The notes beneath the pieces were generated by a model. That model made no database searches. It worked only from the letters and a program-made list of their open reading frames with translations, and had not been told where the DNA came from. This document shows, one piece after another, positions 31,501 to 36,926 of a DNA stretch of 64,000 bases. Numbering within the stretch: position 1 is the first letter of the stretch; each line of letters begins with the position of its first letter. A program made the translations under genes and the position numbers. This DNA comes from Bacteroidia bacterium (lineage in GTDB: Bacteria > Bacteroidota > Bacteroidia > UBA4408), in NCBI GenBank assembly GCA_020845635.1, contig JADLFI010000003.1, forward strand, positions 124,001 to 188,000. Reading direction: 5' to 3'.

Positions 31501-34500
31501 AAATTTACAGAAGCGGCATTTCCATTGGCATTAATGAAAGGAACTCCACCATATAAAGAGTTTAAATCGTTTGAGAATACTCCTTGCCAATCCGTTAAAA
31601 GGTTATATGATGTGGTATTTATTATTCCAATTTTCCCGTTTGAACCATTGGTTTCATAAATATTATAATTAGAGGTTACGGCTGTGCTGGCATTTAAACC
31701 TATGGCAAAGTTGATTCCCGTACCCGATGAATTTTCTCTATTATTATAGAATATGTTATTGCGCAGGTTTATGGCCGCAGTTCCGGCAGTTCGTTGAAAT
31801 GCGTAACTATTATTATTCCCAGTTACTCCGGTACCGCCAATATATATGGTATTAAAATGATAAAGACTATTGGCAGTGGTTGAATTATGTAAAATTCCTG
31901 CTATGTTATAACTATTGGTAATAGCATTTCCGGAAGCATCAATACCCAAACGCAGCATATTGTTAGAAACTGTAGCAATACCTGAGTTAACAAAAATACC
32001 GGTAATAGTTGCCGCACCACTTGTGGACATATTAAAGCTATGCACAAAATTGCGTGAAATAGCACTATTGGCATTGGTTGCTCCGTTATAAAAAATCCCC
32101 ACTACATTGGTAACAGCCGATGCATGGCTATTAGATAAGCTATGAATTATATTGCCGGTAATTGTATGAACTGCCGCAGAGGTAGTACTTAACTGGGTAA
32201 TCCCTGTAGTAACGGACAAGTCATTGGCACCTACGTATCCTGTAGCGGTGCTTAATTCGTAGATGGTATTGTTCGTGATGGTTCTCACTCCTGCGCCTGT
32301 GGTTCCCATACAGTATATTCCTCTTACAAATCCACCGGCAGTAGTACCGTTGTATTCCGCACTGATTTTAGCAATGGTATTTCCATCAATGATAATGGCA
32401 GGATTACCCGAGGCAGCGGCAGTGTGAATACCCGTAAAACCAACAATACCGGTTGTGCCCGCCAATCGAACACCCGCAATGGTGTTGCTCGTGATGGTAT
32501 CTGTACCTGCCAATACATAAATACCGTAAGTAGCACTTGCAGTTGCGAGAGCAGAGGTAATGGTGATAGAGGTGGAAGAAAGCGATCCAATGGTATTGCC
32601 GTGGATTCTGTTATTCCCATTTACATCATTGACACCTGCAAAAAGTAGCGTGTTGGCAGTAGTACCATGTGCCAAATTAAAATTCCGAATAACGTTGTTC
32701 TCAACCCGGTTGTTTCCTGTTGCCAGCGTACTGATGGAAATCGCTTGGAAGCTATGGTTAAAACTGCCGGTAGTTGTCCAAGCCGTACCACCCGCATTCG
32801 CTTCACTACCTCCAATGTAATTGTCCTTAATGGTAAAGTTAGTACCACCTCCCGTAACAGCGATAATTTGAATACCATATTTAATCACCGATGCAGATGC
32901 TTGTGCACGGGAAGCAGTTTGGTATAAATGGTTATTGGTAATGGTAAACCCGCTGTTGTATGACGAAACCAATATTCCACTGCTGGTGAGTGATGATGAA
33001 AAAAAGTTGTAGATGTGGTTGTTGATGATGGAGATATTATCATTCATAATACTCGCAGAACTACCAAGAGCATATATACCATTTACAGGTATTCCGGCAA
33101 CATCGCTACGATCTCGTATATGACAATAGCTAATGGTATTATCATCATTTCCTGAAGTAGTACCGGTACTAAATAGAATAGTTCCGCTAGTAGCCGTAAT
33201 ATTTTGACCTTCTACTTGCAAATAAGTAAGGGTGTTGTTTGTAGCGTCACTAATAAAACGGAAGGTAGGTCCTACCGTTGCTGCAGTGCGCGTGTTGCGG
33301 AAAGTCCATACACTGCTGCCTGCGCCACCGGCTCTACCATCTATAGTCAAGCGGTCAATACCACTCAAGTCGATAAGTGACAATGCAGTTCCCGGATCAC
33401 CGGCCGTTAAGAAATTGGCGCTTCCTGTAGCCGGACGAATCGTTACCGTATATGGACCACTACCATCCTCAGAAAACTCTGTAAACACTACCGGATAGGC
33501 AGGCTCACCGGAATACGATGTAGGCAATTCAAAAATTACGTTACCCGTTACCAGCATGGTCTGCAAGGCTTGCGAAATAGAAGTAAGGGTAGTATATGCG
33601 GTTTCGGTACCACTCAGAGTGCCACTTGCACCTACGCTGTAATAGGCATTGGGGTCAGTGGTATTGATGGTTTGTGGTAGCGCTGCGGTAATACTTGTGG
33701 ATATATTCACCCCACCCACATTGTCGTAAGCGCCCATTAAAGTTTTAGAGTAACCAATGCGTGAGCTAACCCCTAAGCCCGCAATGGTAAGCGTTGGCGT
33801 ATAAGTAACCGAATTGGTACCCGCTGTGCGTTCTACCAACCAATGATAATTATTAAGTGATGCAAGCCCTGCACCTGCACTACCTCCGGAGGCACTGTTT
33901 ACAAACTGTGCACGGAGAAAAACACCACTGGCTGCGGCACTAGTAAGCATCGAGTAACCGCCAAAGGTACTTCCATCGCCTACAGGAAAGTGGTAAGTAC
34001 CGGCTGCATTAATGGCTCTGATAAGCGGTCCGTTTACATAAGACAAGTCGGAACCGCCAACCACAGCACCTACCGTTGCATTAGACACTGTAAGTACATT
34101 GGTTGCTGTAGTGTTAAGTATTCCGCTCGTTAAGGTTAAGGTATTTGTTGCTCCGGTATTTGTGCTTCTTGCTGCGTGAAGGGTAACGCCATTAGGATTG
34201 TTAATGACCAATGAACGAGGGCCGTTGCTTGCCGGAAATTCATTGTTGGTTGTGGTTTGTGCTGCCACACCTTCGTAGGTCAAGATGGAATTGGTGGCGT
34301 TGGTATAGGTGATGGCATTGGCTAAACTACCGCTGCGAAGCCTAACGTTTACTCCGTTGCCGCTAAATGCGGTATTGGTAAAGGTAATTTGATCCGTGTT
34401 GTTTTGAAGATCAATCTGAATATACCCTGTATTGCCTACAGGAAGCCCATTGCCGGTAACTTGGCCATTCGTTCCCGAGTAAATGAAGTTCGCCCCTACG

Positions 34501-36038
34501 GTATAAGTTCTTGTATTGGTTTGAACATTCCCAGTACTTCCACTGGTTGTAATACCAAGTTGGTCACCGATACTTATTGTTCCTCCGGCAGCAACCGAAA
34601 ACGTGGTGGAAGTAACACCGGAGATTGTGTAAGTTCCGAAATTCAAGCGTCCATTGGCTAAAACAGTAAACGTACGGCTGTTGGCCAACACCAAGTTGTT
34701 TTGTAGCGTTAAAATTCCATTGGCTGCAACGGTGTAATTGAGATACGTATTGGTTGGTGCAACCGCAGTAGTATAAGTACCTCCCGTGGTATTGTTAAAG
34801 TTAATCGTAGATACAGTAGTACTCGTTTGGGTAAATGTACCACCTGTTAAACTATAGTTACCACCTACATTCATGGTACAGGCAATTGTTGCGGTACTCA
34901 AATTGAAAGTACCTCCGGTTTGAGAATATCCTCCATTTAGATTGAGTGTAAGTGCGGTAGTAGCAGCAGTACATGCATTTACCAATCCACCGGTTACGCT
35001 AAACAGTCCATTTACCGTGGCATTTACCGTACCGGATGAAGCAAGAGATTTTAAAGTGAGCGACCCTGTTCCCGAACCCGTGCTTTGAATTGTGAAATCG
35101 CCTTTCACCGTGTAAGTTGCCGCAACAGACCCCATGGTGGTAACCGTGTTGCCCTGACCGGTACAGTTATAGGTAATGTTACCGAAACTTTGCCCCGTAA
35201 CATTGGTAATTGTTGCTGCTCCGGTAATCCCCGTAATATTCAAATTGGAATTAGTATCCCACGTAGCCAATGGCAATGCCAAACTTCCTGTTGCCAAGTA
35301 ATTGTAATTAGCCCCCGAAGCAAATGATAAACCCACAGCCGATCCGGTAATGGTGCCTGCCGTGTGGTTTACCGTGCCGGTAATGGATGAAACATAAGCT
35401 GCCACACCATTCATGTTTAACGTTCCACCCAATACGTTCAATACACCGGACATAGAAGATTTAAAAAGGGAGGCTGTACCGCCATTCATATTCCACGTAC
35501 CGGTTATGTTAGATTCTGTACCGGCAGAGGCGGTGGCGGTGTATGTACCGGCATTAAAATTTACCGTACCACTTACATTCAGGGTGTTTCCGGTATTTGT
35601 AAATGTACCCGCCACCCAGGCTAATGTTCCGGATATATCAACTACCTGAGTAGAGTTAGTAGCTGTTATAGAAACAATATTAGTTGCAGTATTACTTAAT
35701 GCTGAACCGGAAGCTATTTCCAATCCGGTATTTCCTGTACCGGGAGTAATAGTAACTGTTTGATTGGCAGCATTTGCCTGTAAGGTAAGGGTAGTATTTC
35801 CCAACACCTTTAGTTGCCCTATGGTTTGGGTAATAACATTGGTTACAGTATAGGTTCCCCCATCGTTAAACTGCAAGATGTCGTTTGTAGCCGGAGTCGT
35901 TCGGGTGGGTGTCCAGTTAGTCGCCACGTTCCATGCTCCTGCACCACCATTCCAGGTGTAAGTGGTTTGGGCTTGTACTCCTACCGTACATAAAAATGTT
36001 AAAAAAAAGATTGCTTTCTTTAGGGTAAATTTCATCAT
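19335..36038 (-). CDS. Giant secreted multi-module beta-helix/Ig/T9SS surface protein (5567 aa)
   Basis: A very large cell-surface or secreted protein. Order of parts: a signal peptide (about 1-24, ending VQAQ); an N-terminal beta-solenoid region (about 25-800) opening with TYTWNGGAGAWNVATNW and rich in GTLNMNGG-like turns; four big modules of right-handed beta-helix type, each full of NNTI/NNxIYN repeats (about 803-1560, 1713-2505, 3005-3810, 3970-4755); an FN3-like domain between modules 2 and 3 (about 2615-2700); three Ig-like domains (about 4760-5045) each with YQWQESxDxGxTW or YQWEVS; a second solenoid; and a T9SS type A sorting domain (about 5490-5567: YPNPVLNNG, LIDMLGKVV, SGVYHLHI). 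The frame is uninterrupted over 16.7 kb. M1 or M2 (36038 or 36035) may start it. Adhesion or matrix roles are typical for such proteins; none is proven, and no enzymatic domain was recognised. Confidence 0.93.
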   Translation of the reverse strand: MMKFTLKKAIFFLTFLCTVGVQAQTTYTWNGGAGAWNVATNWTPTRTTPATNDILQFNDGGTYTVTNVITQTIGQLKVLGNTTLTLQANAANQTVTITPGTGNTGLEIASGSALSNTATNIVSITATNSTQVVDISGTLAWVAGTFTNTGNTLNVSGTVNFNAGTYTATASAGTESNITGTWNMNGGTASLFKSSMSGVLNVLGGTLNMNGVAAYVSSITGTVNHTAGTITGSAVGLSFASGANYNYLATGSLALPLATWDTNSNLNITGITGAATITNVTGQSFGNITYNCTGQGNTVTTMGSVAATYTVKGDFTIQSTGSGTGSLTLKSLASSGTVNATVNGLFSVTGGLVNACTAATTALTLNLNGGYSQTGGTFNLSTATIACTMNVGGNYSLTGGTFTQTSTTVSTINFNNTTGGTYTTAVAPTNTYLNYTVAANGILTLQNNLVLANSRTFTVLANGRLNFGTYTISGVTSTTFSVAAGGTISIGDQLGITTSGSTGNVQTNTRTYTVGANFIYSGTNGQVTGNGLPVGNTGYIQIDLQNNTDQITFTNTAFSGNGVNVRLRSGSLANAITYTNATNSILTYEGVAAQTTTNNEFPASNGPRSLVINNPNGVTLHAARSTNTGATNTLTLTSGILNTTATNVLTVSNATVGAVVGGSDLSYVNGPLIRAINAAGTYHFPVGDGSTFGGYSMLTSAAASGVFLRAQFVNSASGGSAGAGLASLNNYHWLVERTAGTNSVTYTPTLTIAGLGVSSRIGYSKTLMGAYDNVGGVNISTSITAALPQTINTTDPNAYYSVGASGTLSGTETAYTTLTSISQALQTMLVTGNVIFELPTSYSGEPAYPVVFTEFSEDGSGPYTVTIRPATGSANFLTAGDPGTALSLIDLSGIDRLTIDGRAGGAGSSVWTFRNTRTAATVGPTFRFISDATNNTLTYLQVEGQNITATSGTILFSTGTTSGNDDNTISYCHIRDRSDVAGIPVNGIYALGSSASIMNDNISIINNHIYNFFSSSLTSSGILVSSYNSGFTITNNHLYQTASRAQASASVIKYGIQIIAVTGGGTNFTIKDNYIGGSEANAGGTAWTTTGSFNHSFQAISISTLATGNNRVENNVIRNFNLAHGTTANTLLFAGVNDVNGNNRIHGNTIGSLSSTSITITSALATASATYGIYVLAGTDTITSNTIAGVRLAGTTGIVGFTGIHTAAASGNPAIIIDGNTIAKISAEYNGTTAGGFVRGIYCMGTTGAGVRTITNNTIYELSTATGYVGANDLSVTTGITQLSTTSAAVHTITGNIIHSLSNSHASAVTNVVGIFYNGATNANSAISRNFVHSFNMSTSGAATITGIFVNSGIATVSNNMLRLGIDASGNAITNSYNIAGILHNSTTANSLYHFNTIYIGGTGVTGNNNSYAFQRTAGTAAINLRNNIFYNNRENSSGTGINFAIGLNASTAVTSNYNIYETNGSNGKIGIINTTSYNLLTDWQGVFSNDLNSLYGGVPFINANGNAASVNLHINPSIPSQNESNGEYIAVYGDYDGDKRYGETGYTGTGTAPDIGADEGEFLPLDITPPSITYTPIADQTVLTAPSLSATVTDASGVDGNSGTRPRIYYKYTSNANTFNSNTNATDGWKYVESSSSSSPFNFTIDYSLLYGGIPSGGETIQYFVVAQDLAPTPNVNLNSGVFNSNPSSVALTSSAFPLTGTINEYKINVLHGTVTVGSGGDYLSLTNAGGLFEAINNSSLSGNLVAEITSDLTSELGTHPLYQWNEIGGSGYTLTIRPSAATTRTISGNQNLELFRLDGADRVTIDGRFGGSGQYLVFANTSALSGAATFSFLNEATNNTIRYSDIKGSTTATAKGVILFGTSTASGSLGNSNNLIEYCDIHDNSGALPRIGVYSAGTAAKLNANNTISNNNIYNFFNATGNSCGVWLVANTSSWTIENNKFYQEATRTTTTASTFHYVINVNNTSNVSTIIRGNTIGGNASNGTGTMTYTATVANQFAPIYLNTSTVAATPTIVENNTITNIAFTTVSAATSGIGPFTAIYQAQGASRIKGNTIGAATGNGVISVTVNTNSNGVTNGIRYDGSATVLIENNTIGGVTVTGTGTNNGQNLYGIHFTGGGTISVKNNFIGSSTTANSMQISGTATTNASALGGIFGNVTGNVVDTLYNNTVYNLTNNNTGTVTRVFGIYGTFVTTAPRYLVENNTVRHLSTTSTATASAHNTVSVMGIGINSTNTGVLSVMGNTVHSLSNTSSANSYVFGIYFGGGTNAGNVIEQNFVHSLSPASGASAGVIGIQFGAGAGSLRNNMVRLGIDAAGNDITQAHTLYGIDVLSTSATNIFHNSVYIGGAVSGVTALNSFAFRRTATSGVINIQNNIFMNVRTQSSGGKHYSIYTPNVTTFTSDYNILYAQGTGTYTGLFNTADQLTLTNWRTATTNRDMNSLACDPAFINPTGNASAVDLHLNGISGTAAEGRGNPSALSPAVTLDYDGTTRPAPAVGTVDIGADDGSYTGLLGPSLTVTADGQPSLTTCQGNSVVFEAVATGGSSCGAWQFAWFDGSKYWDGTAFTSVTPIYDITWNIITVPSILTGGTYTVTTTCNGDVNFCISPSSGNVNVTINSSPATLTAAIGTPANGLNHYIDINWATVSGVTGYELEYSTDGLSWFSLYSGTNTNYQHNTGDSPNAPYYYRVRSVFGMTTCNWTSASQYPIHTAADAPAVPVLSNATTYTLDVTLQTETPVANPASTTYSIYCPTTGQFVQAGGTLGATEVFQTKASWGTITITGLAPNTNYCFYARAKNNDGDIREGIGSNVLGLEDFTTNANFSTASPTGPTNKFWSPSSCTTGGLLYSATGGCSDGHIGKTGNWTNFFSCFVRTPETNCTGQNQAKVFFDVSNSYFPTQPNDRMRFYMWADAAYHHAVSVKINGVEVSTVDINGRYLPFNMARTCQNIEVTFDLSAITNKSNIMFYLEPINGYNNANVFSVVLDNISIYGGAPDACLSTLPLTISGNVTIGTGGDYPSLTNNGGFFEAVNMATITGNVNATVISDLTSESGTHPLNEWTESGVGNYTITLSPSDNTNRLIEGNYVGANAAVAGLYRMNGADRFIVDGRDPSNMGAGGRHLIFRNTSTTNSAFNSTFNFINDATNDTLRYAIIEGASTNTTNGVVRFSTASAGGNDGINIDYCHIRDVSGSLPVNAIYAAGTAGQLNSNVSITNNEIYNFWGAGTNSSNGVLISSGNTDWTISGNSFYQTASRASGGTVIHYGIQIDNSTNGNNFTIQNNYIGGSTAGAGGTAWTITGANQVGFMGISINIMTSATSLVQGNTIANFNINTTRVSAFPTNPFNGILSASNGAVTINNNTIGASTGTGSITINNASTTNLSPVISGIGHSSSSGDVTITNNTIGSFTLNSSSGYPLTFNGIRYGQGGSGNNRTISGNLIGSLTTANSINVNTGSTISSAQDVMGIYMTAGANAVTISNNTIANMHNNRPSTNPGQTAGIYSPFAKNTITGNTIYHLSSTSNNTGTGVSAAVAGIVLNATSANDHSISQNTIYGLEKSSGITANSVIGIYYGGGTGTNNHVSRNLIHSLSSSAEGALVSGIYMGAGAVSVSNNMIRLGIDDAGTSITTASIFQGIVKDNTSTNNFVYHNSVYIGGSGVSSTANPTYAFRRMQTNANDNVRNNIFMNARSNATSGGNHYSVFLNNSSTLVMSNNILYANGTGGVLGRINTTDYTTMVAWNSTGFGAASAAVNPLFVSPTTGTPDLHLTLGSANPAESGAVIISGLTDDYDAVNVRTGYPQVSVYGGGTAPDIGADENDMTPVDINPPTFTYTMIPAQSAACTPVTTTVNVTIDDPQSGISLVSNHPRMYFRRSVGSPTTAWSYTNSVAGTYISGTSNSSVWSFTLDYALYGITPAGGDEFEYYFVAQDLASPVFNVGTSQTNGIVPEHSDVATIVNPANYAFPANGKFTIAATPLSGTVTVGSGGDYPNFNNSTTGLFKDIMSRGLSGNLEVLVISNVNENADYYPLGVVPEYCGSGYTITIKPNSATSYLIQSNASGANPLINFIGTKRVIIDGNFSGSGRYLTFRQASTTTCTGTSNPTFYFSGTAGSAASEITIKNCIIEGNNRLTACIGPGVLNFGNLLSTGMGMNNIIIDNNVIRNRSDLAQNATNTPWTLIQIGAPNSVNIPRSNIQITNNVMFNFSESAIQVRQNNSGQGIGNNIVITGNKIYQTFNIATYQYPIWLEGGTNSHSHVISNNQIGGNTEPSPNISGTWLNNKSDGEIQAIYVLVGGSNAAQATSIQGNKIQNINLSGTGWTNFVGIRVEEGRVRIGDEIGNIIGSEDNSPNNIISNGSGGLYATEDAAVMGIWVQSNAETIISNNTVSGLSTGLGTYCFLDGIAHGSNLYFNGNLYNLKAGKVTMTNNKIANNRSSSNLQNSSVSNEGMIGMFVYTNAMDNLIEGNVIENNGCNALSANNVRIHGVMLGVFGQVGNHGGIFRKNVISSLANANFGQTGSEAPEINGLSLNYGNWQISNNMISLRNGTTGTNITNTNTTLVGIRDGLLNIAGQGAQYLYNSVYIYGTNGGSGAANASYAFLRFAVDWSIPTLTNGAPTQLRNNILINERNGIGNHRSIGNIASNPAIGWNNAASNYNFVCNLNTAVTGRWGTNDYNWAGWLTQSGGDANSGYVPAGATTIAGTQLKPTDLFNPAYLFGNLRISILVPAAADFVNDLGTPLATVTDDIDGDPRHATTPDIGADEFSYCQVPVFTTQPSHQLDICSGSTVSFATTVIGLLPITYQWQESTDGGSTWANISNGGIYSGANTNTLTLTGVTLGMNNYKYQLILTNSCGVDTSNVANLTIVQPPTISTYSPISFVNSICNGNTSFGVTAVGTSLTYQWQESADNGVTWTDVTNTSPYSGATSANLYISNLPPPYFFGQLYHVIITDGCSNQITSSDGTLNVATAHITAQPPATKSECAGNTATISVSATGIGTVYQWEVSTDNGVTWSNATGGNYSNDNTSTLSINVISSMNGYRFRVQLNSVCNVPVTSDETTLNVEYQGQWLGAGTDWDTPANWGCNIVPNSTTDVVIPTTPVLGNNFPIVSSNATSAARSITIQSGASVTVSSGSDLSVHGNLENNGTAALGLGTVRFVAAVAQQISGTTLSEFGKLDLSNSYSLGASLTLQQNIIVKDELLLNSGKLDLNGSEMVIGYTAVDGNINGGNNSSYVVTDAAGSLLTRYTTQQSKTYTFPVGDINNFTPFSLLFNTSSVSSNSQIQMKVNNIAHPNKGTATSYIGRFWTVNPVNVMQGGLSYNVVYNYADADITGVEADLKATKHNLNGWIAALGSGASFEVGNATYNNAINQITWNGITDFSDFTALGNGTPLPISLLEFDAYPVLENVEIVWTTASEINNDFFTIERSKDGTTFENLMQVPGAGNSTTILNYKEWDTQPYDGISYYRLKQTDFDGKYSYSMVKAVNFNKSQGSATISVYPNPVLNNGVYISTGQLKDIKVSLKLIDMLGKVVQENDIEVNLNGDIQFVEFKEKLSSGVYHLHITNNQKTEVVKLVVQQ
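21772..24120 (-). repeat. Giant-protein module 4
   Basis: Protein-level repeat unit. Opens with GTVTVGSGGDYPNFNN and closes with ATTPDIGADEFSY. In order it has VIIDGNFSGSGRYLTF, IIIDNNVIRNRSD and NSVYIYGTNGG landmarks. The DNA is well diverged from the other modules, so the duplication is old. Boundaries are approximate. Confidence 0.75.
24600..27025 (-). repeat. Giant-protein module 3
   Basis: Opens with VTIGTGGDYPSLTNNGGFFE and closes with GTAPDIGADENDM. Contains FIVDGRDPS, INIDYCHIRDVSG, NNEIYNFW, MIRLGIDDAGTSIT and HNSVYIGGSGV. Same landmark order as modules 1 and 2. Boundaries are approximate. Confidence 0.78.
28516..30905 (-). repeat. Giant-protein module 2
   Basis: Opens with VTVGSGGDYLSLTNAGGLFE and closes with GTVDIGADDGSY. 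Contains VTIDGRFGGSGQYLVF, NNLIEYCDIHDNSG, NNNIYNFFN, MVRLGIDAAGNDIT and HNSVYIGGAVSG. Boundaries are approximate. Confidence 0.78.
31350..33630 (-). repeat. Giant-protein module 1
   Basis: Has the same interior as modules 2 and 3 (LTIDGRAGGAG, NTISYCHIRDRSD, NNHIYNFFS, MLRLGIDASGNAIT, FNTIYIGGTGV, APDIGADEGEF) but a divergent opening (GTLSGTETAYTTLTSISQAL) lacking the TVGSGGDY signature. Boundaries are approximate. Confidence 0.72.
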
Positions 36039-36520
36039 ATTTATTTAGCTAATTAAATTATATTAATCGAAAATTTCGTAACTCACGAAATTACAAAAAG
36101 ACCTCAACATATCCTATCCAAAAAAGAAAACCTTCTCTTATTTTAAACAATTTAAAGAATTTAATAGAAAAACTATGCTTACTTTGATAAAAATTTATAA
36201 ATAAAACTATTTAAGAGGCTAGCTCTTCTTCAAAAAAGCAAAAAAAGTTGAAAGCCCAATATGACACAAAACGTGAAATGGGAATAGAAAAAATTTTGAG
36301 TTTCGTGTATAAATATCTAGCTCATTTAGGTTTCATAACCACTATATATTGCTATGCCAAAACAATACCAAAAGGGAATATCCAATAATTTTCAAAGAAA
36401 CACTTCAAATTATGGCTTTGCATATTACACAATACATTAATAATAAGATTATTGAATCAAAAAAATATAAAATAAGCAAGAAACTTGTCTATGATTTACA
36501 ATAGGTTTTAGGCCATAATG
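36039..36520 (-). other. Intergenic region upstream of the giant gene
   Basis: 482 nt, AT-rich. No small gene supported and no exact TAnnTTTG on the minus strand, so the promoter of the giant gene is not recognised. Contains the short hairpin listed at 36072-36092. Confidence 0.55.
36072..36092 (-). other. 8-bp inverted repeat in the probable leader of the giant gene
   Basis: AATTTCGT, 5-nt loop, ACGAAATT: a perfect 8-bp stem 34 nt upstream of the ATG at 36038. It lacks a U-tract, so it is not an intrinsic terminator; an mRNA leader hairpin or an operator half-site pair are both possible. Confidence 0.35.
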
Positions 36521-36916
36521 CTATTTGCTTAAAGCTTTATAAAAACTTGCCGGAAGGTATATGTTTTCAATATCATGTTCAATCACTGTTTTGAATAATG
36601 GGGCAATTTGCTCGGCTCTAAACCCCGCTATGCCACATCCTATTTCGGTAACAAGAAATTTTAGCTCATGGTGGTTACGAGCAAATGAGATAAACTCATC
36701 AACGTAAGGTTTAATGGTTTCAACACCGCCTTGCATAGTTGGTATGGCATAAGTTTGACCATGTAAGCCTATCCCCTGCCCCATTACAGCACCCCATTTG
36801 AGCGCTAAAGCAGCAGCGCCACCACCATGCATTCCGGCTAAATTACTTCCAAAAACAAAAACCTCATGAGGTTCTAACTTTTCTATCCAAACTGAAGTTA
36901 CGCGCTTATTATTCAA
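36521..36916 (-). CDS. Macro-domain-like small protein (phage-associated A1S_2505-like family)
   Basis: A 131-residue cytoplasmic protein. The segment EVFVFGSNLAGMHGGGAAALA followed by GQTYAIPTM and FLVTEIGCGIAGF (cited in parts) has the layout of macro-domain folds: a glycine-rich loop after a beta strand, then a second GIAGF loop that would contact a phosphate or ribose. Very similar small proteins occur in phages and scattered bacterial chromosomes under names such as A1S_2505-family non-structural protein; I am recalling that name and am not certain of it. It starts 10 nt after the stop of the LTA-synthase-like gene and is probably co-transcribed. The ligand (ADP-ribose or other nucleotide) is inferred. 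Confidence 0.6.
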   Translation of the reverse strand: MNNKRVTSVWIEKLEPHEVFVFGSNLAGMHGGGAAALALKWGAVMGQGIGLHGQTYAIPTMQGGVETIKPYVDEFISFARNHHELKFLVTEIGCGIAGFRAEQIAPLFKTVIEHDIENIYLPASFYKALSK

Positions 36917-36926
36917 TGTATTACAA

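Noticed and set aside
20728-35649. Many plus-strand and out-of-frame ORFs of 60-110 codons inside the giant gene
   Set aside because: They mirror the Thr/Asn/Gly/Val-rich repeats of the real frame, have low-complexity composition, and lack promoters or continuity. They are shadows.
19335-36038. Repeats in the giant gene as a possible CRISPR array or tandem DNA repeat
   Set aside because: Similarity is at protein level with diverged DNA, unit length is over 2 kb, and there are no short direct repeats with regular spacers.
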